64,000 bases of DNA from Hyaloperonospora brassicae. Lineage: Eukaryota; Oomycota; Peronosporomycetes; Peronosporales; Peronosporaceae. Below the pieces are notes generated by a model. That model made no database searches, was not told the origin of the DNA, and saw nothing but the letters and a program-made list of their open reading frames with translations. Shown one piece after another: positions 53,794 to 64,000 of the stretch; positions within the stretch are counted from its first letter, which is position 1; the number at the start of each line of letters is the position of its first letter. The stretch is taken from NCBI GenBank assembly GCA_947650285.1, contig CANTFL010001198.1:558001-622000 (forward strand), given 5' to 3'. The position numbers and the translations under genes were made by a program.

Positions 53794-54190
53794 TATGTGA
53801 TGAGTTTCGATGGGTCGGCTCGCGTGAAACAAGGAGGTGGATCATGTAGCGCGGTGGTATGGAGCTTACCTACATGGTCGATAGTGAGCGCCGCCTCGAA
53901 ATATCTTAAGGTATCTACGGTGAATGAGGCTGAGTACGAAGGCATGCTGCTGGGTTTTTAATTGCTGGATCCATTGGAACGACGACGATTAATTATTTGC
54001 GGAGACTCCAATCTGGTCGTTCGACAGATGCGTGGCGAAATTGAGTGTAAGGCTGCAGGACTAACCCCATTGAAGGGGAAAGCTCTGAGTAAGCTTCGAG
54101 CGTGGACCTCTCACGAGATACTCCACGTGAAACGCGACTGGAACCAGAGTGCAGACCAACTGGCTAGTGAAGCATTGCACAGGCAAGGAG
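53794..54190 (+). pseudogene. D second (aRNH-type) RNase H
   Basis: MSFDGSARVKQGGGSCSAVV (Asp), VNEAEYEGMLLGF (Glu), LIICGDSNLVVRQMRGEIEC (Asp), and RDWNQSADQLASEAL (Asp): all four acidic positions are intact. A TAA at 53959-53961 breaks it. Dual-RNase-H Ty3/Gypsy lineages are known from plants and oomycetes; the second domain may restore a full RNase HI function. Confidence 0.85.
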
Positions 54191-55725
54191 GGGTCGAGTC
54201 GATACCGAAGGAAGAGTGGCCCGGGTTGGAAGAAATTAATCGGTTGCCGGAGCTGTTGGTTCCCAGGGACCCGAGTCGGACAGCAAAAATATTTGCAGTG
54301 ACCCGATCCAGATCACCTATCCAGATATCCAGTGACACGAGGATAGAGAATGGGATACAACAGCTGAGGATGGAACGCATCCGGAAGGCTCAGGAGGAGG
54401 AGAGCTGGATTGTGGAATTAAAAGCATACTTGAAAGGGGATCTGGGCGGCCTGTCGGCCGAATCAGCACAGTCGTGCAGCAAGATGGCTAGAGATTATGA
54501 AGTCAGTGAAGAAGTTCTATTGGTGTACTGCCCTGGGTACAAGGCCGATGAGGACGACCAAGGATTGACCGCCCGATTGGTAATACCCGAGGCCCTCCAG
54601 ACTGACATATTACATCATTACCACACCAGTCTGGAAGGTGGCCACCAAGGGATCGGCCGCACCTACTACCGGATTCGGCGTTATTGTCACTGGAGGGGGT
54701 TATTTAGAAGTGTACAGCGGTATGTGGGTCTATGCGTGGATTGTGAGACGGGAAAAGGAGGGCCTACCCTTCAAGGAACAACCCCAGGTATGTTCGAGGC
54801 GACCTACCCTTTCCAAGTCATAGCAATGAACCATATCCCCTCATTGCCCAAGTCACACAAGGGGAACACCGAGTTATTAATTTGGGTCGACCTATTTACG
54901 AGGTACGTGATGGCCAAAGCAAGTGCCTCGCGAACAGCTCAGACGGTGGCCTAAGGATATGAAGAGTGTGTTTTTTGACGTTTCGGGGCAAGCGAGGTGA
55001 TCCGACATGACCGGGAACCTGGTTTTATGTCGGACTTCTTTCGAGCGTTTAATCGCATGGTGGGTCAGCCTCAACGGGCGACTATGGCCTACAGACCCCA
55101 GGCAAATGGCATTGCGTAAAGAATGGTCCAGAACCTGACGAGGTCTATCAAGATGTACGTTTCAGATGTGGCACGGCAGGATTGGGACGAATACGCTGAA
55201 CGGCTGACGTTCGCCCTGAACACGGCTCACGATAGAGTGCGGAAAGAAACACCGTTCTACTTGGTCCACGGCTGGGATGCTAAAACCACTCTGGAAGCGA
55301 CTTTGCCAGTGGTGAACACCAAGTATAAAGGAGCAAGGGCTCGAAGGTGGAGGTACCACATTCAAAGTCACTACCAGCGTGCAAGGGAACAGGCAAACGA
55401 GTGCCTGCGGTCGGTGAGTCAAGCCCGGGTTCTCGCTCATAACGAACAAGTGGCCGACCATAAGGTCCAGCCAGGTACCCAAGTTTGGCTCTACCTAGAC
55501 CGGGTGAAGGAGGGATACGCCAAAAAGTTGGCTTACCTTTGGCATGGTCCATTTCGAGTGTTGGAATCAGTTGGTGAACATGCTGTCCGGTTGGAGGTGA
55601 GGGATACGAAGTACAGAATATTCCCGATTGTTCATGTGTCCAAGCTAAAGAGAGTCAGGGAGTTCCCTGATCGACCCAAAAATCGTTTGACGGTTGACGA
55701 GGCCGATCATATTGACTTTGACTAA
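54191..55725 (+). pseudogene. pol: D integrase and C-terminal module, catalytic lesions
   Basis: A long frame to 54954 includes the zinc domain (HHYHTSLEGGHQGIG, GLCVDCETGK) and core start QVIAMNHIPSLPKS, where the first catalytic Asp is Asn. Then HDREPGFMSDFFRAFNRMVG (second Asp kept). At RPQANGIA the catalytic Glu codon is replaced by TAA (about 55117). 55123-55725 holds VHGWDAKTTLEATLP and the GPF module (YLWHGPFRVLESVGEHAVRL, IVHVSKLKRVREFPDRPKNR). Confidence 0.85.
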
Positions 55726-55980
55726 TGCTTGTTGCCCAAAGATAGCTGGACGCGTGAAATGGAGGAGGTTGAGTACGAGGTCGAAGAGATTTTGGAGAGT
55801 CGGGTCGACAAAAAGACGCGGTATGGTCGGCTACGGCGTGAATTTTTAATCCGTTGGAAGGGTCACGCGGACCCCTCGTGGTTCGACGAAGTGGACTTGA
55901 ATTGTGGAGCTTAATTACGGGAGTTTGAACGCGAAGTGACGAATTATAACCGTTTCGACGCGATGCAGGACCCTAAAGGC
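55726..55980 (+). pseudogene. D chromodomain
   Basis: VEYEVEEILESRVDKKTRYG, then REFLIRWKGHADPSWFDEVD and LNCGA, TAA at 55912, then LREFERE. It has the chromodomain pattern of an aromatic, E-x-I-L, a strand ending RWKG, and W before an acidic helix. It would bind modified histone tails. Confidence 0.85.
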
Positions 55981-56040
55981 TAGTCGTGGGGAGAAGGCCT
56001 GGTCGGCCGGGTGGACCTAGCCCACCAGATAGACCTAGCC

Positions 56041-56165
56041 GTTTGCTGATCGGCCTGCCCGTCGATAGGTCGGCCTGCCCGTTGATAGGCCGACCCGGCC
56101 AATCTGATGGTCGGCCGGGCCGATCTGATGGTCGGCCGGGTCGATCTGATGGTCGGCTGGGTCGT
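56041..56165 (+). repeat. 20-21 bp tandem repeats downstream of D pol
   Basis: Two CGGCCTGCCCGT-GATAGG units followed by three TCTGATGGTCGGCCGGG units (56103, 56124, 56145), each about 20-21 bp. Confidence 0.75.
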
Positions 56166-56298
56166 CGGCCGAACGGTTATGACAGCCAGGAGAGACTAAG
56201 ACGACGTTACGCCAGATGGAATGGGGGTAACAGGCAATTAGGTGACGATGGACACACGAGCCGCATAACGAAAAATGTGTTGATTCGAGGGATTATAC

Positions 56299-58124
56299 CT
56301 ACGAAGGAGGAACGAACTTGTTTTGGAGGCGAGCGACCTTGGTCCCTGGGTGGGGCTCTGAGGTGAGTCGGTATTGGGAGAGCCATGGCCACGTAGAGTC
56401 CGAGAGCTGAAGAGCGGCCAGTAGGTCGACCGGATCCGACCCCTCCTCACATCCCGGAAACCAGTATACCACTCGGCGAGCTCGAGGCAGGTGACGGAAG
56501 AAGGGGTCCAGAAGAATGTCCAAGTCGCACCAATGAGCCGCCATCCCCTCGAAGATTCGGTTAAGAATTTCCCGCCACGCCAAAGTCGCCCTGCTCCGCC
56601 GTTTCTTCAGAGCATTGTAGTACGAAGCCAGAAAGGAGCTGGCGCGAGCTTGGTCTTTAGAAATCCAGAGACAGTGGGTGGCCTCCCAGAGCGCTTGGGA
56701 ATGTTCATTCTCGAACTTAAAATACGCCCCAGCCAGGTCGGCGAACCAGCCTTCCAGTCTGAGCGACACTGGGGGAAGTGCGACCTTCGAAACCACCCAA
56801 GGCTGTGACGCCAGCAATCCCTTAACCATGGAAGGGGTGACCAGCGAAGTTTCCAACGCGCCGGACGATCGAGACACCCATCGGGTGGGCCGAACCATCC
56901 CCAAGGTAACTTTAATCGGTCGCCCAAGTCGTCCGGGGTCATGGTGACCAGGGACCAGGTATTGACCAAGTACACTGACCAGGGCGCCACTTCACTGGCG
57001 GTGAAAATTCTCACCCGCGTCGACCCGGGGATCATGGCCTCTGCCGGGAGAAGATATTCACCCTCCGACGTAGGAGAGCTTCAAGTCACCGGACGGTCGC
57101 CCGTCTTCGGACGGGGAGATTCATGCCCGAATCCAGACGATCCGGATGTGACCCTGGAGAGATACCGAGGTGTCGGTATTTTCGGCTCTGGAACCGCAGC
57201 TGTGAGAGGAGTAGGAGAGGCGACCTTCGGCCGGCGGCGAGAAGACCGAGACCTCAACATGGCAGCCCGGATGGGCTCGCTGTCCGAGCTGAGGCTTGAG
57301 TCGGTGGCAGCCGTGTGAAGCGGTGAAGCGGCCGTCTTCGAACCTTTCGGAGCCATCGGCCCCTCCTTCGGGGTGCTCAACGAGTCGACTTTTGCTCGTT
57401 TGGACGTCTTGGATGGAGCGCGAGAAGCTTGCCGAAGAGGCCGCTTACCGGTCACGGAAGCAAGCGGCCGACCACTTTGGGGGGTGCCGGTGTCGGGGCC
57501 CGACACTTGTGCAGTGTCAGCGACCTGGGGAAGACTAGTCTCTCCGTCGGCACCACCCTCCACGGGCTCCGTCGGGAAGTCCGAGTGGCTGAGCTCAGCC
57601 ACGAGGAGGGAGAGCCGACTATGTCAAAACTCGACTTGGCGCCTCCAGTGGTCGGTCAGTGCCATCTCGTGCCGCAACTTCCCGTCGAGACGCGACACGA
57701 GTGCACGAGAGTCACCAAGCTCCCGCTCTAAGCGCTCACAGCGGAGCGACCAGTATTGTGGGGAGGGAGACATCAGCGCCAATCGACTCTCGCAAGCCTC
57801 GACCCGGCGAAGCATCCTCACGACATCAACTGGAACCACGCTGGGTGTTGCACTACCGCTGCTGAGGGTGGCCGGGTCGACCTCGACGGGAGCGGTAATG
57901 ACTGCAGCGACTGGAGATGCGGCGACGACCGGAGGGGCAGACGTGGCTGGGGGCGGTGTCATCCCAGAAGTGGTGGGGGGCGACTCCAACGATGGCGAGA
58001 CCGGCAATGATGAAATGTCGTTTGCTTGGCCAAGGACCTCGGCCGGATGTCCGCGGATCGGCGAGGCAGGAGTGGAGGACAGACCTTCAGTGGAGGGGTC
58101 GGGTCCCTGCGTAGACGTGCTCAT
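56299..58124 (-). pseudogene. Antisense accessory gene of D (~600 codons), three lesions
   Basis: Starts ATG 58124, about 40 bp from the 3' LTR, and runs opposite to pol. Part 1 (58124-57624): S/T/P-rich tail, then a probable coiled coil (RMLRRVEACESRLALM, ERLERELGDSRALVSRLDGK); TGA at 57624. Part 2 (57602-57081, same phase): disordered, basic (TSKRAKVDSL, MLRSRSSRRRPK); TGA at 57081. Part 3: VRIFTASEVAPWSVYLVNTW in the same phase, a one-base shift near 56915, then RLEGWFADLAGAYFKFENEH, ASYYNALKKRRSRATLAWRE and CDLDILLDPFFRHLP to 56299. Homologous to the antisense gene of C. Family unknown. Confidence 0.65.
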
Positions 58125-58153
58125 GCTCGAACCGCTGTACGGCTGAATAAGTG

Positions 58154-58164
58154 CAAGGGGCGGC
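58154..58164 (+). other. Polypurine-like tract of D
   Basis: CAAGGGGCGGC directly before TGTGG of the 3' LTR. Confidence 0.5.
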
Positions 58165-59392
58165 TGTGGCAAGGCGAACTTTCTGGAAAGGGTAGACTCA
58201 AGGAGGGATGGACCAGAGGGACAGGGGCCTCGCGATCGGAAAGGGACTGGAGGCCAAGGGGCCACAGAGGAGAAGCGGCCGTTGGGTTCCAGCCGTTGAG
58301 AGCGGCACCAATGCGGTTCGTTCTCAACCACTCGTCGGTCGACCGGGCCACTCGTCGGTAAGTACGGCCAAACAAGGCGGCCTCGGTCAACCAAGGCGGT
58401 CTCTGTCACCCATCGGCCGACCTGGTCACCCTTTGGTGGGCACGGCCGATCAAGGCGACCTCGGTCACCCAAGGGCCGACCCGGTCACCCTTTGGTGGAT
58501 ACGGCCGATCAAGGCGACCTCGGTCACCCAAGGGCCGACCTGGTCACCCTTTGGTGGTTACGGCCGATCAAGGCGACCTCGGTCACCCAAGGGCCGACCT
58601 GGTCACCCTTTGGTGGGTACGGCCGATCAAGGCGACCTCGGTCACCCAAGGGCCGACCTGGCCATCCATCGGCCGACCCGGACTATCAAGATCAAGCGTC
58701 CCTGACCACTCAGCATAGTGAGTCCAGGCGTAAGGCAAGTACAGAGTAAAGGAGTTTAAAGGATAGGACATTATTAAAGACTACTCAATTTGCGATCTAA
58801 GCCACACGTCTCGTGAGCCAAGAAGCTTGTAAGTCTACCAACCTGTTCCGGGCCAGGGATCTATTTGGCCCACCCCTTGAATAGACAGTGCTGGTAAGAC
58901 TCAAGTGCCCCAGGAAGTATATTGGCCTGTAGGTTCGTGGAGTAAGCACCCCCCCCACTCAACCCCGCTATAGGAAGCGGTCTCCATACCCAAGTGGTAA
59001 GGGAGAGGACACATAAAGGCCAGGCGGTGGACACCCCTGAGACACATAAAGGACAGGCGGTTAACACCTCTGAGACAAGCAAAGGCCAGGCGCTACTAGC
59101 CCTGAGAACTCTGGTTATAAGTCCACTCTCAACCAAGTTGACCGAGTGGCTGCCCTAACTGGACCCCGACTGAAGCATATCCGCTCGGGGCCCCCAAGGT
59201 CGACACACACCAAGACCGACATCTAACTCCATCGCCACGTCCTCCGAAGAGTGATACCCGCCAAGCCGACGGGTACACAAGGTGAGTTTAAGATCCAAGC
59301 GGAATAGGAGTACCCCCTCCTCAAGTCGGCAGTCCGGCACAGTGGGCGGTTTGGAGTCACGCCAATCGATTTTGGCGACCCACTCCATCACA
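58165..59392 (+). repeat. 3' LTR of D
   Basis: 1,228 bp, TGTGGCAAGG...CTCCATCACA, four 59-bp units (58443-58678). It is exactly 59 bp shorter than the 5' LTR. Only scattered differences otherwise. Confidence 0.85.
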
Positions 59393-59396
59393 GGTA

Positions 59397-59890
59397 CAAC
59401 GAAGGAGTGGTCGACCACAAGATGCAAACCAGAATTTAAGTGTGGCTCTACCTGGACTGGTTGAAAGAATAAAACTACGGGATACTGGCCGACCTTTTGC
59501 ATGGGCCTTTCCGTGTTCTGGAACTGGTTGGAGACCATGCGGTCCCACTGGAGACCAATGGTACGGAGTACTGGTTGTTCCCGATCGTACATATATACAA
59601 GCTCAAGAGGGTCAAGAGGTTTCCGGATTCCCCAAACCAGCCGATGTCAGTTGATCCATCCGATCGGGTTGACTTCGATAAATGCTTAGTGCCAGAAGAC
59701 ATTTGGGCGCGAGAACTAGAAGAAAATGAATACGCAATTAAAGAAATTTTATACTTGTACCAGTAAGAAAACGAGTTACGGGCGACAGCAGCGAAACCTT
59801 CGTGTTTGCTGGAAGAAATACGAATAACCTTCATGGGCGGACGAATTGAACTTAAATTGTAAAGCCTTACTGCGTGGATTCTAACGTAAG
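59397..59890 (+). pseudogene. F integrase C-terminus and chromodomain (right of D)
   Basis: Continues F from 46702: VWLYLDWLKE-like text, then MHGPFRVLELVGDHAVPLET, FPIVHIYKLKRVKRFPDSPN and the chromodomain (ARELEENEYAIKEILYL, a shift, then TSYGRQQRNLRV and a W-A-D-E-L-N-L-N-C end). Each block aligns with D 55430-55914. Confidence 0.75.
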
Positions 59891-60789
59891 CAGACAAATC
59901 TTGACCGTCAAGATGCAATGTAAAGTCACGATAATTAGAGATAGACTTCAGATACCCAGGAGGTTGACCTTATTTTCCCACGAGCAAGAAGGTGGTCTCT
60001 TACGGTATACCGGTCCCCTCCACGTTAGACCTGGCTCTCTCACTGGCAGACCCGGTCCCGCATCGGCAGATCTGAGCTTCGCCCCGGTAAATATGGGCCA
60101 TTCAGGTCTGGATACGCCAGAACAGTCACATAAATAATCAATGCACTGGGTAAGGATAGAGAATATACGTTTAAGGAAAAGACTACATTGAATACTACTC
60201 AATTTAAGACCTACGTGGCACGTTGTCGTGCCTAAAGAAAAAGCTTGTTAAGTCTGACCGCCTGTTTCAGAGAAAGGATATGCTTTGCCCCCTCCGTTAA
60301 AGGCAGTAGCGTGGCCAGATTAAGTGGAAGTAGGATCCCAGGAAGTATATGGACTGTGTGTTCGTTGATTAGCAACCTCCTACCTCATTATACGCTATCT
60401 GATGCGACCTCCTAACCTCGCGCTTAGGGAGCACGGTAAAGGCCAGGATTTTCACACTTCTATGATTACGCGAAAGGCCAGAAGCGACAAAATACCTGAA
60501 GGATCTGATTGTAAGCCCTCCCTCGACCAAGATGATCGAGCGGCCACCTACCGGTCCATCGATTGAAGCATATCCACTTGAGGACGAAGGTTTACCTCTA
60601 CCAAAGCGAACACGTCTCAGTCTCCGTCTGAACCTACCGAAGAATCCAACCCGCCAGACACATTAACACGAGATGAGTCAAGGTTCATACGAGTCATCGG
60701 GGTATCCCCCCCTCCTCGTAAGTCGTCAGTACGGCACAGCGGGTGTTTTGGAGGCTCATCTCGAAGTTTTGAGACCTCACTTCACCACA
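59891..60789 (+). repeat. 3' LTR of F
   Basis: Aligns with the D LTR from about 60150 (ACATTGAATACTACTCAATTT, AAAGAAAAAGCTTGTTAAGTC, GCATATCCACTTGAGG). It ends CTTCACCACA at 60789. The start is uncertain. The intron donor seen in D is mutated here (GATGAG instead of GGTGAG). No antisense gene lies between the F chromodomain and this LTR. Confidence 0.65.
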
Positions 60790-61183
60790 CCTTCCCGTCG
60801 TCAGGGACGAGACAACGCGCTCGGATATGTGCAGGTCTGACAAAGTTACGACAGGGGGCCGTTGCGACACGCTTAAAATGGTGGATCATAATTACCTGAT
60901 CACCAATAACCAGGGAAGTGACGTTAAATAGTGTCAAGGGACACTTCAAGCCAGGAAGGATCGCCATCCAGAAAACATTTTCGTGCCTAAAGCTCCTTAC
61001 ACCAGGATGTCGTATATGCAAGAAAATGGTTCCAGCGATATGGCTAAACACGGTATGCAACGAGATCGGATCTAACCCTTCTATTGTACGTAAACAGACA
61101 GCATATTGACACGCCACATGTATTATCATTCTTGTACCTAAACGTCGTTTTCAGCCGACCGCAAAGTGATTGTGCAATCACGC
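60790..61183 (-). other. Unassigned 115-codon minus ORF
   Basis: Minus 61129-60782 is open and reads like protein (GLDPISLHTVFSHIAGTIFL) but matches no family I know; it runs 8 bp into the F LTR. Possibly flanking old coding DNA. Confidence 0.3.
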
Positions 61184-61659
61184 TGAAACAGGTTTGCAGG
61201 TCGGCTGGTAGTCGACCATAGGTGTGGTGCACACAAGGGATGGGATCCCCTTTAAAGTCATATTAGAATACAGTATCAATTGTTGAAGACTGATGTCTGT
61301 CAACCATTGATTACGAGATCTTTTGAAGGGTTATATTTAGGACATTAGCGAGTACGTTTATTACGTTGTTCCAAGGTTTTCTTTTAGGTGAAAATAGCGA
61401 TAAAGTTCAGTTCCCATTTTAATCAACATAAGACCCGTGCCTCACGAAGCGTCTTGATCGTAAGAGCTAGCAACTCCTGTTAAGGCAGCTACTTTTTGTG
61501 CACTCTGTGCGCTAATTATCGGAATCGTTTAGTTCCCCTGGAACAGGGACCGTAAGCTCTCTGAGTTTGTTGACTCTCTGAGTCGGGTTCTTTAAATCAA
61601 AGTCGCTCGTCGAGCGTGAAGTCTTCCTCTGACTTAAGAAGCTGTGTAGCTCCGCTACA
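61184..61659 (+). repeat. Short LTR-like direct repeat, copy 1
   Basis: About 476 bp matching 61958-62441 over its length (ATTGTTGAAGACTGATGTCT box, CTCTCTGAGTCGGGTTC, ending GTAGCTCCGCTACA). Ends decayed: TGAAACAGG at the start. Confidence 0.7.
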
Positions 61660-61957
61660 CACGCAGTTTGAGCTCCGTATTGGCCCAACCGGCGGCTGCA
61701 CGCTTAGACTTAAATACAATAGAAGACGTGACGTTGTCGTCATAGACCATTTTTTTAAGCTTCGCTAACTGATTCTGCATCTTGATCCTGTCGTCCTCAG
61801 TCCGTGCATGGGTCGCACGACGATCACGTAAAGTAGACCTTCGGGGGAGTGTTTTTCTAGGCGTGCCCTCGCTGGAACGTCATCTATCAACTTCCCTTTG
61901 ACATGGGATGGTGAAATGCCATCATTAAGACTCTCTGCAAATATGTTGTGGTGCATA
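61660..61957 (-). pseudogene. Short internal segment with minus-strand coding relic
   Basis: 298 bp between the two repeats. The minus strand reads DRIKMQNQLAKLKKMVYDDN then FKSKRAAAGWANTELKL without a stop, resembling part of a gag or other coding sequence. Too short to identify. Confidence 0.35.
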
Positions 61958-62441
61958 TGTAACGGGGTTGCACGTCGACTGGTAGTCGACGATAGGTGTG
62001 GTGCACACAAGAAAGGGATACCCTGTAAAGTGACAGTAGAACACTGTAAGTGTATCAATTGTTGAAGACTGATGTCTGTCAACAATTGATTACGAGATCT
62101 TTAGAGAGGTTTTACTTTGAACCTTAGTGACTAGGTTAAGTATGTTGTTCTATGGTGTTCTTTAGGTTTAAAGAAGAAATAAAATTCAGTTCCCCTATTG
62201 ATCAATAAGAGACACGTGCCTTACGAGGCGTCTATGATCGGGAGGACAAAAGCAACGCCTGTAAAGGTAGCTTGTCCTCGAGCACTCTGTGCTGATTCGT
62301 TTGAATCGTTTGGTCCCTCTGGAACGGGGACCGTTAGCTCTCTGAGCTATTGACTCTCTGAGTCGGGTTCTGTGAATCAAAGTCGCTCGTGAGAGCGTTA
62401 AAGTCTTCCTCTGACTTAAGGAGCTGTGTAGCTCCGCTACA
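61958..62441 (+). repeat. Short LTR-like direct repeat, copy 2
   Basis: 484 bp, TGTAACGGGGTTGC...AGCTCCGCTACA. The start resembles the terminal motifs of the A and B LTRs. Confidence 0.7.
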
Positions 62442-62990
62442 GCATACCAGAAATGTGGGCGGGACTGGGAGGTCAAGGCGGTCGCATGCGAAGGCAGTCA
62501 ATTCGGTCTTTTTATCCGAGCTCATCGGGGAAGAGAGGAGTCATCGTGATGGATACTCCTTCGTGTCGATGTGAATAACCTTCTGCTCCACCGTTGCTTC
62601 GGCGACTGCAGCGGTGGCGTGATCAGCACCAGTCTTCTGTAGCCATGTTCCCCTCTACTGTCCATACTGCAGTAGATCGGCCGACCGCGGTCGTAGCACG
62701 GGCATGGGCAGGTGCAGAACAGCCATCACTGGTTTCGTCCATGTTCATGTCACTGGCCGTAGGGGCCGATTTGCGCTCCCCTCGGATTGAGCTGGTTTTG
62801 AAGCCGGCCCAGTACTTCCTGAAGCATCAACATCCTGCAAGGAGAGAGAATCGTACGGTGTATCCGGAGGGCGAGGGGGGGCGACCCACTCGCGTGGAGC
62901 TGTCGCCATCACTCGTTTTCGTGTTGGTAATATACTTAACAACTAAAAGACTGGTTACAAATCGCTGGAGGCGTGCTACGGCAATTTGAA
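62442..62990 (-). pseudogene. Unassigned minus-strand coding remnant
   Basis: Minus frames give MATAPREWVAPPRPPDTPYD (from 62942), then in another frame ADHATAAVAEATVEQKVIHI and MSSDKKTELTAFACDRLDLP, ending at the LTR-like repeat. Composition is proline/alanine rich then mixed, like the N-terminus of a gag or antisense gene. It is cut by the repeat at 62441. Family not recognised. Confidence 0.35.
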
Positions 62991-63400
62991 AAGTACAAGA
63001 GCCACCTCGTTGCTCATCGCAGAGTCCTGCTCAGTACAGTCCGTCCATTGCACTTCTACTAAGTGTATAACTTCCTTGACAACGTTCGTCTTTCGAGACA
63101 TGGCCGACCTAAAACGTCAATCGGTCTCATAACATCAAGTTGAGCGTACAAACGTGCCACAAGATGCACGTCACGCTTTTTGAAACGCTTCCATTTACAT
63201 CACGCTACAGTAGCGCCAATCCTCGCTGCCACCAAGCGGTGAAAGAAGAAATTGGACTGCAAACTTGTGTCAATCAAAAGCACTTTGTATCACGCATGGA
63301 CAATGAACGCTCCACGCACGCTTTTGCACACGCACGAGATCGGCCAGGGCAGCCGACGTATTGATAAGTCCTTGTAGACTTCTGTGGCTTAGTGCGACTC
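62991..63400. other. No gene recognised
   Basis: Short open frames on both strands (for example plus 63140-63364, 74 codons) without recognisable motifs. Confidence 0.4.
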
Positions 63401-63960
63401 TCCAGTGGCTTGAAATAGCGTCACAAATGATGTAAAGCTCGGTCTTTCAGGTGGCGATATAGCCTTTTCGGTGTCACGAGGCGGCTCTCGCGGTTGCGGG
63501 CAAGAGACAGTTGGACGCAGGGTGTGATGATGCCATGGCATGAGACGGTGATTGCTGACGTGTGCGTTTATGCCGACGGATTGGACCCACTGTATGGAGC
63601 CACCACCCCCAGGCATCTAGGTTGACTTCATACCGCGCGCGCCGAGTGCAGGCCATGTCGCTCAGTGGCAGCATTCTGGCAGTCTCTTCGGCAATAATTC
63701 CAACTCAGGCCACGCTGTAGTACTTTCCGAGTTCTGTATCGGGGTTGGACTCACGAACTGCGTGACGTAGGTGACGTTCGCCAGAGTGCAGTCGAGTGTT
63801 GTGTACAATATAAAGGCACTTGAGATACACCCATACCTTCTACTGCTGACTGATCCAAGTCTATTGCATCGCTGGCGTAGGACGTAAGCTTGATGCAACG
63901 ATGAAAGGACTGTCTAGTCTTGTCGAAGTGCATCCTTTCGGTATAAGAAATGCTGACCTC
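63401..63960 (-). pseudogene. Possible Copia-like pol remnant
   Basis: Minus-strand text near 63850-63720 (YGCISSAFILYTT, then LANVTYVTQFVS) resembles the Ty1/Copia RT-RNase H junction, where a G-S-L-Y-L-x-x-T-R-P-D-I block is followed by an A-V-x-x-L-S-Q-F block. Frames change and stops abound. Weak call; a database search could overturn it. Confidence 0.3.
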
Positions 63961-64000
63961 GTTGGATTATACCGACTGCAAAGTCGGTTCATTAGTGCGT

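Larger units (their letters stand above)
46703..59392 (+). mobile_element. Dual-RNase-H Ty3/Gypsy element D with both LTRs and an antisense gene
   Basis: 12.7 kb. TGTGG...CCACA-type LTRs (1,287 and 1,228 bp) flank gag, protease, RT, RNase H, second RNase H, integrase and chromodomain on the plus strand, and an antisense gene. A 4-bp duplication GGTA lies at 46699-46702 and 59393-59396. It is inserted in the integrase of element F, whose halves align with D integrase on either side. Several single stops and a G-run shift inactivate it. Confidence 0.9.

Noticed and set aside
57081..58472. Plus-strand ORFs opposite the D antisense gene (for example 57373-58146)
   Set aside because: Low-complexity G/A/S-rich text without homology to C. 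The minus strand carries the conserved protein.
1..64000. Host protein-coding genes, tRNA or rRNA
   Set aside because: No frame could be assigned to a host family and no tRNA or rRNA-like sequence was noticed; every long frame belongs to a retrotransposon or is unassigned. I could not run a tRNA scan or database search.

Overview
The window looks like a repeat-only stretch of an oomycete nuclear genome, most likely Peronosporales (Phytophthora or a downy mildew). The basis is the family character of the elements: Ty3/Gypsy polyproteins with a YFDD reverse-transcriptase motif, D-C-G-A-S-N-N-F-type proteases and chromodomains, plus a second Ty3/Gypsy lineage with two RNase H domains. I inferred this from the sequence without a database search. 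I recognise no host gene, tRNA, rRNA or CRISPR array. Almost everything is LTR retrotransposon, stacked by nested insertion, and nearly every reading frame is broken.

Layout. 1-3233: an old family-A LTR and a decayed gag. 3234-9330: element A1 (+), 5' LTR through chromodomain, no 3' LTR. 9360-10456: a solo LTR of the dual-RNase-H superfamily. 11942-20455: a minus-strand family-A element (A-minus), 3' LTR to gag, with a 1.3-kb foreign block in its RT. 20475-23437: A2 (+), which mirrors A-minus; together they form a 2,335-bp inverted repeat with a 647-bp spacer. 23634-40528: element C (dual RNase H), split by element B (26107-33774), the most complete copy, with 320-bp LTRs and a 5-bp duplication AGTTT. 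40529-46050: element E (-), gag to RT plus LTR. 46135-60789: element F, split in its integrase by element D (46703-59392), whose LTRs are 1,287 and 1,228 bp. 60790-64000: a pair of short LTR-like repeats and decayed minus-strand coding sequence, possibly Copia-like.

How the parts work. Each complete element encodes gag (zinc-knuckle RNA packaging), protease, RT/RNase H, integrase and a chromodomain that would steer integration to modified chromatin. B shows a textbook -1 frameshift signal joining gag to pol (A AAA AAC, 8-nt spacer, 8-bp stem). B carries a 302-codon antisense frame with an RS-rich tail opposite its chromodomain; C and D carry a different, mutually homologous antisense gene between pol and the 3' LTR. 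LTRs of the C/D/E/solo superfamily share a candidate 57-67 nt intron just upstream of gag.

Most novel points to check: the antisense accessory genes, the LTR intron, the frameshift cassette, and the long inverted repeat, which could be a source of double-stranded RNA and small RNAs that silence family A. All are inferences from sequence alone.
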